From NCBI GenBank assembly GCA_023393825.1, contig JAEXBW010000060.1, positions 1 through 20,815 on the forward strand: DNA of 20,815 nucleotides. Direction: 5' to 3'. Under the pieces are notes generated by a model that saw nothing but the letters and a program-made list of their open reading frames with translations, made no database searches and was not told the origin of the DNA. Source of the stretch: Elusimicrobiota bacterium (GTDB lineage Bacteria > Elusimicrobiota > Elusimicrobia > Elusimicrobiales > Elusimicrobiaceae). The stretch's first letter is position 1; each line of letters opens with the position of its first letter. A program made the translations under genes and the position numbers. This document shows, in pieces, positions 1 through 6,358 of this stretch.

Positions 1-15
1 AAGAGGGTTATCCCT

Positions 16-1368
16 ATGGAACAAATATTGTCTTTAGTACATATTTACCTTGATAAAATTAACGCCTTTATATGGGGCGCGCCAATGCTTGGCCTTTTGC
101 TGGGCATAGGCATATACCTGACGGTAAAATTAAGATTTATACAAAAATATACCTGGCAGGCTATAAAGCTTTCGGTAGTAAAAGATGACTCCGAGGGCAT
201 GGTAAGCAATTTAGGCTCTTTTGCCGTTGCTATGGCGGCCACCGTCGGCACGGGTAATATTATAGGCGTGGGTACCGCAATAGTATCAGGCGGCCCCGGC
301 GCTCTGTTTTGGATGTTATTTGCAGGATTCTTCGGCATAGCTACAAAATACGGCGAATGCCTTTTAGCCGTAAAGTACCGCGTGCGCAATAAAGACGGGG
401 AAATTGTTGGCGGCCCTATGTACTATATATCCAAAGGGCTTAAAATGAAACGCCTTGCAATATTATTTTGCGTAGGCACGCTTATTATGGGCGGCGCGGA
501 CACGCTGTTGCAATCCAACTCCATCGGCGAAACTTTAATGCAAACCTATCACCTGCCGCACTGGGTATGCGCTTTGTTTATAGGCGGGTTTACGGGTATT
601 GTAATTATCGGCGGCGTAAAAAAGATAGCAAAAGTGTCGGAGCTTTTGATACCTGTTATGGTAGTGTTTTATTTAATTTCCTGCTCTTATATAATTTTCT
701 CCCACATCTCGCAAATTCCGTCTGTTATAGCATTGGTATTTAAAAGCGCGTTCAACTTTAATGCCGTTGCGGGCGGCGCGGTGGGCATTACCATTAAAGA
801 AGCCATACGCTTTGGCATAGCGCGCGGGATATTTTCTAACGAGGCGGGGCAAGGCTCCGCGCCCATTGTGGCCGCGGCGGCAAAGACGCGTAACCCCGTA
901 AGACAAGGCTTAATTGCCAGCAGCGCGGTATTTTGGGATACGATGATAATTTGCACAACAACAGGCCTTACCGTTTTACTGGCGGGAGATTGGCAAAGCG
1001 GCACCAAATACGGCTCTGCCGTTATAAGCGATGTGTTTAAGCAAATACCATATATAGGGCCTTTTGCTTTGGCTTTCTCGCTTTCTATTTTTGCTTTTAC
1101 CACGCTTGTCGCTTGGTATTATTACACGGAAAAAGCTTGGGAATTTTTGGCAGGCAATAAATATAACACATACCTTAAAGCAGCTTGGGTGGGCGGTTCG
1201 TTTTTAGGCTCTTTTACTACCGCAAAATTTATTTGGACTTTGGGAGATTTCTCCGTAGCTATGATGGCTATACCAAATATTATCGCGCTTATCCTGCTTA
1301 GAAAGAGTATTGTAAGTTCTACAAAACGCTTTTTAAAAGCGGAATTGGAAACAGCAAACAATATGTAA
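16..1368 (+). CDS. Sodium:alanine/glycine symporter (AGCS family)
   Basis: Inner-membrane secondary transporter that imports alanine or glycine with Na+ (family knowledge). The 450-residue length is normal for AGCS. Visible family signatures are the glycine-rich stretch around residues 78-100 (GTGNIIGVGTAIVSGGPGA), GGPMYYI at 132-138, the highly characteristic GIARGIFSNEAGQGSAP near 268-285, and the following P-x-R-x-GL and F-W-DT segments. About ten hydrophobic helices are spread along the protein. The start is supported by a purine-rich AGAGGG about 8 bases upstream of the ATG. It appears monocistronic at its 3' end because a strong terminator follows. The upstream neighbour is outside the window. 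The exact amino acid carried cannot be read from sequence. Confidence 0.95.
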   Translation: MEQILSLVHIYLDKINAFIWGAPMLGLLLGIGIYLTVKLRFIQKYTWQAIKLSVVKDDSEGMVSNLGSFAVAMAATVGTGNIIGVGTAIVSGGPGALFWMLFAGFFGIATKYGECLLAVKYRVRNKDGEIVGGPMYYISKGLKMKRLAILFCVGTLIMGGADTLLQSNSIGETLMQTYHLPHWVCALFIGGFTGIVIIGGVKKIAKVSELLIPVMVVFYLISCSYIIFSHISQIPSVIALVFKSAFNFNAVAGGAVGITIKEAIRFGIARGIFSNEAGQGSAPIVAAAAKTRNPVRQGLIASSAVFWDTMIICTTTGLTVLLAGDWQSGTKYGSAVISDVFKQIPYIGPFALAFSLSIFAFTTLVAWYYYTEKAWEFLAGNKYNTYLKAAWVGGSFLGSFTTAKFIWTLGDFSVAMMAIPNIIALILLRKSIVSSTKRFLKAELETANNM

Positions 1369-1388
1369 GTTTATTATCGTAAATATTT

Positions 1389-1430
1389 AACCCCCGTCTT
1401 AAAAGGCGGGGGTTTTTATTTTTATTTTTT
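1389..1430 (+). terminator. Rho-independent terminator after the AGCS gene
   Basis: Stem AACCCCCGTC / GGCGGGGGTT with one T-G wobble and a TTAAAA loop, at 1389-1414, is followed by a T-rich tract to 1430. The tract overlaps the stop codon of the convergent uvrC. The minus strand has no comparable T-run after the stem, so it acts mainly on the rightward transcript. Confidence 0.9.
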
Positions 1431-2747
1431 ATCTTCAAATAATTTTTTATTGCGCAGCAATCTGTGGTAAGTTATGGCAAAGCGGTGGACTTCGTCGCGG
1501 ATTTCCATAATAAGCTGTAGCGCGGGGTCGGCCTTATCAAGTTTAATACTTTCGGGAGAGTTGGGGATAAATATTTCCTCTTCCCGCTTGGCAAGAGAGA
1601 TTATATTTATATCCAAACCCGCTTCCTTTACCGCCTGCAAAGCAAAGCTTAACTGGCCTTTGCCGCCGTCAATCAAAAAGAGGTCTGGTCTATCCGCCTG
1701 CGGCAGATTTAAAATTTGTTTTATGCGCACGCCCACGCATTCGCGCATCATCAAAAAGTCGTCTCCGCCCGTTGGCGGCAGGGGTGATTTTATTTTAAAG
1801 CGGCGGTAGTGCGCTTTATGTTTTTCCCCGTCTACAAAACACACCATTCCCCCCACGGCTTCTTTGCCGTAAAGGTGAGAGTTATCAAAAGCTTCTATGT
1901 GGCGGATTATTTTTTGGCTGCCCAAAATTTCGCTTAAGCGTTTTAATTTTTGAGAGGCTTCCATCTTTTTTGTAAGCTTATCGTTTCTATATTCACTTAC
2001 GGCTACGCGCTCTTTCATGTGGGCGAGCGCGGCAATAAAATCCCTGTATTTTGCAGCCTCTTCGTAGCGCATATCTGTGGAGGCGGCCTTCATCGCGCGG
2101 TTTAATTCTTTTGTAAACTCCGTAAAATTACCGTCTAAAAACATTTGCACGCGCATTGCGGTAGCGCGGTAATCGGCAAAGGATATTTTGCCGCAGCATG
2201 GCGCGCTGCATTGGTTGGTGTGATAATACAAACACCCTTGTATCTTTTTTTCGCTTAGCGGTTTGGTAAGGCTAAAGTTCCACTTACACGGGCGAAGCGC
2301 GGCAAATTTACTCTTCCATAAAAACTTAAGCAAAGCTTTTATATTTGATATTTGCGGGTATGGGCCAAAGTAGGCGGCCCCGTCGGGCTTTGGGTTGCGG
2401 GTTAGCGTTAGGCGCGGGAAGTCCTCCTGCAGGGAAAGCTTTAGATACGGGTAAGATTTATCGTCCTTTAACATACTGTTAAAGAATGGCTGATATTGTT
2501 TTATAAGTTTTTCTTCCAGCAGCAGCGCGTCGCGTTCGCTTACGCAAACAATAAAATCTATCTTTGCTATTAAGGGAACTAAGCTGGGTATCTTCCACCC
2601 GCGCGAGGCTTGCGCACCCGTCTGAAAATACTGATGCACGCGCGCGTGAATATTGATAGCTTTGCCTATATAAATTATTATGCCTTGGCGGTCTTTCATG
2701 ATATAAACGCCTGGCTTTTTTGGCAGAAGATTTAAATTAAGTTCCAT
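1422..2747 (-). CDS. uvrC: Compact UvrABC excinuclease subunit C
   Basis: Nucleotide-excision-repair nuclease that makes the dual incisions with UvrA/UvrB. The N-terminal GIY-YIG nuclease has GVY at 13-15, YIG at 26-28 and an Arg near 36. Then come ERDALLLE at 71-78, a Cys cluster (172-185), a UVR UvrB-binding helix pair (RYEEAAKYRDF, 227-237) and the RNase H-like nuclease with FDNSH at 287-291, YRRFKIK, LIDGGKGQL at 358-366 and HRFA at 421-424. Length is about 441 residues against about 560-610 for typical UvrC. The segment between the UVR helices and the RNase H core is about 100 residues short, and the protein stops right after HRFAITYHRLLR, so the C-terminal (HhH)2 domain is absent. ATG 2747 is preferred because the protein then begins MELNLNLLPKKPGVY as in the family. 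An in-frame ATG at 2804 would add 19 unrelated residues. No Shine-Dalgarno precedes ATG 2747. Confidence 0.93.
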   Translation of the reverse strand: MELNLNLLPKKPGVYIMKDRQGIIIYIGKAINIHARVHQYFQTGAQASRGWKIPSLVPLIAKIDFIVCVSERDALLLEEKLIKQYQPFFNSMLKDDKSYPYLKLSLQEDFPRLTLTRNPKPDGAAYFGPYPQISNIKALLKFLWKSKFAALRPCKWNFSLTKPLSEKKIQGCLYYHTNQCSAPCCGKISFADYRATAMRVQMFLDGNFTEFTKELNRAMKAASTDMRYEEAAKYRDFIAALAHMKERVAVSEYRNDKLTKKMEASQKLKRLSEILGSQKIIRHIEAFDNSHLYGKEAVGGMVCFVDGEKHKAHYRRFKIKSPLPPTGGDDFLMMRECVGVRIKQILNLPQADRPDLFLIDGGKGQLSFALQAVKEAGLDINIISLAKREEEIFIPNSPESIKLDKADPALQLIMEIRDEVHRFAITYHRLLRNKKLFEDKK

Positions 2748-2753
2748 AAAGTT

Positions 2754-2759
2754 ATTATA
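2754..2759 (-). promoter_or_regulatory. Putative -10 box of uvrC (leaderless)
   Basis: A perfect TATAAT on the minus strand lies exactly six bases before the preferred uvrC ATG, placing the expected transcription start at or next to the start codon. No good -35 hexamer was seen 16-18 bases further upstream, though the spacer begins with a run of A. The absence of a Shine-Dalgarno fits a leaderless mRNA. Inference only. Confidence 0.4.
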
Positions 2760-2948
2760 TTTTTTTTGGCGACTGCCTGCGGCCGATGCTAAAAAATGCG
2801 GCAAAAGTGTTGGCCTAATTTTTGCACCAGCTAATAATAAAGGAATGATTTGAGAGAAGGATATTGCAAATAATATTTTTTTATTAATGTAGTCTGTGGT
2901 AGCGCAAGTCTGGCATACGACACGCGTGATTTGGCGAGGCTGAGGCTA

Positions 2949-3033
2949 TTTTTTGTTTTCTTGTAAGCGCGAAGTATAAAGAAGAATGGGAGCGTAGCGA
3001 CTCTCGATACTTTAGCGAGCAAAAAACAAAAAA
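2949..3033. repeat. Palindromic dispersed repeat, copy 1
   Basis: The outer arms TTTTTTGTTTT (2949-2959) and AAAACAAAAAA (3023-3033) are perfectly complementary over 11 bases. Inside are AAGTAT (2972-2977) with ATACTT (3007-3012), and GGGAG (2988-2992) with CTCTC (3001-3005) closing an 8-base loop. The core at 2966-3018 matches 20242-20293 almost base for base, with one single-base length difference. The motif GCTAGC lies about 20 bases beyond the right arm, as in copy 2. Family not identified. Confidence 0.8.
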
Positions 3034-3065
3034 GAGGCCGGCATACGACAAATTGCTAGCCTCTT
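3020..3065 (-). terminator. Possible terminator of the gltX-pilT operon
   Basis: On the minus strand AAGAGGC (3059-3065) pairs with GCCTCTT (3032-3038) across a 20-base loop, and a T-rich run TTTTTGTTTTTT follows. It would stop leftward transcription coming from pilT. The long loop weakens the call, and the T-run doubles as the right arm of the palindromic element. Confidence 0.4.
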
Positions 3066-3104
3066 AAATCTTAATAGTGCAAATCGTTTTCTAAGTATTT
3101 TGCG
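3048..3104. repeat. Direct repeat, copy A (57 bases)
   Basis: Aligns without gaps to 3294-3350 with 45 of 57 identities by hand count. The first 15 bases (ACAAATTGCTAGCCT) and the last 12 (AAGTATTTTGCG) are identical, while the middle is diverged. It contains a near-palindromic GCAAATCGTTTT. Confidence 0.75.
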
Positions 3105-3131
3105 CAGTCCCAAATCAGAATGTTGTCAAGC

Positions 3132-3160
3132 AGAGCAACTCGTTTTGCAAGTATTTTTGC
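3132..3160. repeat. Direct repeat, partial copy B
   Basis: Matches only the right half of copies A and C: AGCAACTCGTTTTGC then AAGTATTTTTGC. It starts 56 bases after the equivalent point of copy A. Confidence 0.6.
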
Positions 3161-3212
3161 TGTTCCACAAAATTGCGTGATTTGGATATATTTGAGGTTA
3201 GTTTATGTTTTA

Positions 3213-3269
3213 TTTGCCGCAAGGTATATCAAGAGAGGGGTGGAACCCCCGAATATCCGATGCGGCAAA
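3213..3269. repeat. Compound hairpin H1
   Basis: Three nested stems: TTTGCCGCA (3213-3221) with TGCGGCAAA (3261-3269); GG-ATAT (3223-3229, one bulged T) with ATATCC (3253-3258); GGGGT (3237-3241) with ACCCC (3245-3249) closing a GGA loop. Between the second and third stems lie 7 unpaired bases on the left and 3 on the right. It could form in RNA of either strand. It is not terminator-like because no T-run follows. Confidence 0.7.
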
Positions 3270-3293
3270 AAAACTTAAAATAACCCAAAGATA

Positions 3294-3350
3294 ACAAATT
3301 GCTAGCCTACTCAAGCCAAGTAGAGCAAATTCTTTTGCAAGTATTTTGCG
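3294..3350. repeat. Direct repeat, copy C (57 bases)
   Basis: Partner of 3048-3104, same length and same orientation. It lies between the two compound hairpins. Confidence 0.75.
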
Positions 3351-3374
3351 TCAAGGCACGAAGCAGGGAGGGAA

Positions 3375-3407
3375 GGATACCGTGAGTGGCTGGAAGCCCG
3401 TGTATCT
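3375..3407. repeat. Compound hairpin H2
   Basis: GGATAC (3375-3380) pairs with GTATCT (3402-3407), and GGCT (3388-3391) with AGCC (3395-3398) closes a GGA loop. The two stems are separated by 7 bases on the left and 3 on the right, the same geometry as hairpin H1 but with different paired bases. It lies just downstream of the pilT stop. Confidence 0.65.
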
Positions 3408-3452
3408 GACCGACCGAAGCGACAAAGCATTGCCGCAAAAGACGCCGCAAAA

Positions 3453-4523
3453 CTACCGTTTTAAGCGTTGATCAAGATAAGACTTAAGATCATTAACATC
3501 ATTAGAATGAAACACCGCTTCCTGATAAGTAATCTTATTTGCAAGATACAAATCGCCCAAGCTCTGGTTCATCGTTATCATACCCGCTTTTTGGTTGGTC
3601 TGCATAACGTGTACAAGCTGCTCAATTTTTCTATCCCTTATCAGTGCGCGGGAAGCAGGCGTGGCTAAAAGAACTTCTGGCGCTAATATGCGGCCCTTTC
3701 CGTCGGCCGTGGCTAAAAGCTGTTGTGATATTACCGCCTCCATAACAAAGGATAATTGCGCGCGGGCCTGTTCCTGCTGGTTTGGCGGGAACATATCAAT
3801 AATACGGTTGATGGTTTGCATAGCGTCGCTGGTGTGCAGGGTACCAAAAACCAAGTGGCCCGTTTCGGCCGCGTTAAGGGCCTGCTGGGTTGTTTCTAAA
3901 TCGCGCATTTCGCCTATCAAAATTACGTCGGGGTCTTGTCTTAAAACATATCTTAAGGCGGAGGCAAAGTCTTTAGTATCTTGTCCCACTTCGCGCTGGT
4001 TTACAATGCTTCTTTTATGTTCGTGGATGAATTCTATCGGGTCTTCCACCGTCATAATGTGATAGCCATAATTTTCGTTAAGAAAGTTTATCATACTGGC
4101 AAGCGTTGTTGATTTACCAGAACCTGTCGGCCCCGTAACCAAAACCAAACCCTTGTTTAAATGCATAAGGTTATCTACGGCAAGCGGCAAGCCCAACTGG
4201 CGGAAGGTTTTAAAATCAAATGGAATAGACCTTATGGCAACGCCAACCGCGCCGCGCTGCCTGTATACGTTTACTCTCATGCGTCCGAGATTTTTAATTG
4301 AGAAAGCAAAATCCAGTTCGTTAGTGGTTTCAAATCTTTGCTTTTGCTCGTCGGTCATAATGGAGTAAATTAAAGATTGTGTTTTTTCCGGCGTTAAGAC
4401 TTCAAAAGGAGTGGCAAATAATTTACCGTCTATACGCAAAACGGGAGGAACGCCAACGGTAAGATGCAAGTCGGAAGCGTTTTTCTCTTTCATTAATTGA
4501 AACAATTCATCCATCAATATCAT
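3453..4523 (-). CDS. pilT: Type IV pilus retraction ATPase PilT
   Basis: Cytoplasmic hexameric motor that depolymerises the pilus and drives twitching or retraction. The 356-residue length fits PilT and is too short for PilB/GspE. Motifs in order: ASDLHLTVG (16-24), Walker A GPTGSGKST (131-139), Asp box EDPIEF (160-165), Walker B LIGEMRD (202-208), His box ending GTLHTSD (227-233), and ASRALIRDRK (290-299), the equivalent of the PilT AIRNLIRE motif needed for retraction. The ATG at 4523 has AGGAG four bases upstream. A second ATG three codons on has a poorer distance. The start is eight bases after the preceding gene's stop, so it is the last gene of the gltX operon. The other pilus genes are not in this window. 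Confidence 0.95.
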   Translation of the reverse strand: MILMDELFQLMKEKNASDLHLTVGVPPVLRIDGKLFATPFEVLTPEKTQSLIYSIMTDEQKQRFETTNELDFAFSIKNLGRMRVNVYRQRGAVGVAIRSIPFDFKTFRQLGLPLAVDNLMHLNKGLVLVTGPTGSGKSTTLASMINFLNENYGYHIMTVEDPIEFIHEHKRSIVNQREVGQDTKDFASALRYVLRQDPDVILIGEMRDLETTQQALNAAETGHLVFGTLHTSDAMQTINRIIDMFPPNQQEQARAQLSFVMEAVISQQLLATADGKGRILAPEVLLATPASRALIRDRKIEQLVHVMQTNQKAGMITMNQSLGDLYLANKITYQEAVFHSNDVNDLKSYLDQRLKR

Positions 4524-4531
4524 AAAAACTC

Positions 4532-6337
4532 CTATTTAACCGCAAGTAAATCCATAGTTATACCGTTAAGCCCGCCCGTAACAACGCCCTTTTTAATATC
4601 TACCCTAAACAGGTAGACAATAGGCTCGGCGCGCACTTTGCTGGCAGTAAAATCAACGACATAAGTATCGGCGTAAAGCGGGCTGGAAGACCAAGCCGTC
4701 TGATACATTCCCCCGCCGTAATTTTTATTTAAAAAATCCGCTATTGTTCCGCGCGATTCATCTAAAAGATATTTCTTTACTATTTCCTGCGCTTTCGCTT
4801 TGCCCTGCTCTGCGTCCTGCTGAACTATAGCCCCATTCTCGTGTGCGATATCGGCAGTTTTAACGGGCGCGGCTGGTTGCTGTGCCTCGGGGGAGGCAAT
4901 GCCTTCTTCCAAACCCTGCAATACGGGTTTTGCCGTCTGTTCTTCTTTCTGCGTCTGCGCGGCAGGCAAAGCGGGCTTTTTATCTTCTTTCTTATTTCCG
5001 AAAAAAGTCATAAACAAAGCTATGCCCGTAAAGAGGAACATAGAAATTACCAAAAGGTAAATTACATCATTTTTAGGTTTTTTATCTTCCAGTCTGCCGT
5101 CGGAAGAGCTTATTATTTTGCCATTGGTAGTGGGCATTATACCGCCCGCCACTCTATCGCCCGCGGAAGACGGGATAAGAGGTTCTTCCTCCTGCTCCGC
5201 CTGTACTGCGGCGCGAGGTTTTTGTTCCTTAACCTGCAAAAACGGGGAGGACGGCTCCTCTTTTATCAACTCGCTGACTTCGGCTGTCTTCATTTCTCCG
5301 CCGAACGGGAAAGGAGCATCTGCTTCTTCGGCCGAGTGATTTACGGGTTTTTCTTCCGCCATGGAAGAAAAGAAAGATTTTTCTTTAGAAGAAGCCTTGT
5401 TTTTTAAAGCTTCCTCGGGGGTAGGGACTTCTTCCCCGTCTTGCTTTATATGAACAACACCGCTGCCTGCGCCAAAAGTTTCAACAGGCAAAGGCGTTTT
5501 AACAGGGTTTTCCGTCGGGATTTCTGCCGCAGGTTCCTGTTTGGCAATAGGAGCGGGCTTAGCTTTTTGCAAAGCAACAACAGGCGCGGACTTTAAAATA
5601 ACAGGCGCGGCGTGTTCTTGTTTCTGTCTGAAAATTGTGCCTTCTTTATCGCTTTCTTTAGCCGCCGCTTGCGCGGGTTTCGCCGCAGACTTAACGGGAG
5701 AAACTAAAGTAAAATCTTCTTCCCTGAAGGACTGCAAAGGTTTTTGATTTTCTATAACGGCAATAAGCGGGTCCGCAGGGTGCGGCTTCTCTTCCGTTTT
5801 CTTTATTTCGGCTTTAGGTTCTTCTTTTACTTCCGCCTTAGGCTCTTCTTTTACAGTTTCTTTTACTTCCGCTTTAGGTTCCTCTGTGGCAAGCACAGCT
5901 TTGGCGGGAAGTTCTTCTAAAAGATTATTTTCTAAAGGAGCGTTTAAAGGGGATTGGGTATGTATTGTTTCTTCGGGAGAAACTGCCGCTAAAGCTGCAT
6001 ACTCCGCAGATTCCAAAGGTTCTTTATGCTCGGCAATTACAGCAGGCTTAGCAACAGCAACAGGCTGGGCAACAACAGGCGCCTGCACCGATACTGCAGG
6101 GCGAGCGGCGGCAGTTGGAACATCCTTAACTACGGGTTTAGCTTTGACAACGGGTTCCTCTTTAATAAAAGGAGCGAAATCCTCCGCATACATTGAAGGG
6201 ATTTTCCAAAAGGTTTCGTCACCGCTGTTAGGTTCGGGACAGACCAAGACCTCGGCAGAAAAATCGCTGTCTTGTGCAATTTCCTGCGCCGAAAGAGGCC
6301 CCAAAACATCTCCGCCTTTAAGATACCAATACCTCAT
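4532..6337 (-). CDS. Unknown single-pass membrane protein, GYF_2-like N-terminus
   Basis: Not recognised as a named gene. Residues 1-48 (MRYWYLKGGDVLGPLSAQEI and on to FWKIP) resemble a GYF_2 / DUF4339 domain, a small peptide-binding fold. Residues about 55-420 are low-complexity, rich in Pro, Ala, Lys and Glu, with tandem EEPKAEVK-like units at 152-183, and are probably disordered. One membrane helix lies at about 424-447 (IYLLVISMFLFTGIALF), with lysines on both sides. After a second flexible linker, residues about 510-601 look folded, with alternating hydrophobics and the ending GITMDLLAVK. AGGAG precedes the ATG by a few bases. It starts 21 bases after gltX and ends eight bases before pilT, so cotranscription is likely. 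A link to pilus function or localisation is guesswork from position; a cytoplasmic N-terminus is inferred from the GYF_2-like fold. Confidence 0.85.
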   Translation of the reverse strand: MRYWYLKGGDVLGPLSAQEIAQDSDFSAEVLVCPEPNSGDETFWKIPSMYAEDFAPFIKEEPVVKAKPVVKDVPTAAARPAVSVQAPVVAQPVAVAKPAVIAEHKEPLESAEYAALAAVSPEETIHTQSPLNAPLENNLLEELPAKAVLATEEPKAEVKETVKEEPKAEVKEEPKAEIKKTEEKPHPADPLIAVIENQKPLQSFREEDFTLVSPVKSAAKPAQAAAKESDKEGTIFRQKQEHAAPVILKSAPVVALQKAKPAPIAKQEPAAEIPTENPVKTPLPVETFGAGSGVVHIKQDGEEVPTPEEALKNKASSKEKSFFSSMAEEKPVNHSAEEADAPFPFGGEMKTAEVSELIKEEPSSPFLQVKEQKPRAAVQAEQEEEPLIPSSAGDRVAGGIMPTTNGKIISSSDGRLEDKKPKNDVIYLLVISMFLFTGIALFMTFFGNKKEDKKPALPAAQTQKEEQTAKPVLQGLEEGIASPEAQQPAAPVKTADIAHENGAIVQQDAEQGKAKAQEIVKKYLLDESRGTIADFLNKNYGGGMYQTAWSSSPLYADTYVVDFTASKVRAEPIVYLFRVDIKKGVVTGGLNGITMDLLAVK

Positions 6338-6358
6338 CGCTCTCCTTTTACTGCCTGT

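Larger units (their letters stand above)
2748..3452. other. Long gene-free, repeat-rich intergenic region
   Basis: About 700 bases lie between the uvrC start and the pilT stop. No convincing gene was found. A 63-codon minus-strand reading frame at 2831-3022 translates one of the palindromic repeats and is probably spurious. The region holds a large palindromic element (2949-3033), a 57-base direct repeat in two copies (3048-3104 and 3294-3350) with a third partial copy (3132-3160), two structurally similar compound hairpins (3213-3269 and 3375-3407) and a direct repeat GGCATACGACA (2912-2922 and 3040-3050) bracketing the palindromic element. GCGTGATTTGG also occurs twice (2924-2934 and 3175-3185). 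Confidence 0.8.

Noticed and set aside
687..1103. 138-codon minus-strand reading frame inside the symporter gene
   Set aside because: It is a shadow of the well-supported AGCS gene, with no family resemblance and no start signal.
2748..2804. N-terminal extension of UvrC to ATG 2804
   Set aside because: UvrC proteins begin only a few residues before the P-x-x-PGVY motif, and the added residues look random.
2831..3022. 63-codon minus-strand reading frame in the uvrC-pilT gap
   Set aside because: Its N-terminal part is a translation of the palindromic repeat core (KVSRVATLP), and the same peptide appears at the other repeat copy. It has no Shine-Dalgarno and its composition is unlike a real protein.
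3048..3350. Possible CRISPR array
   Set aside because: Repeats are 57 bases, only about 79% identical, irregularly spaced (56 then about 190 bases between equivalent points), and no cas genes are present.
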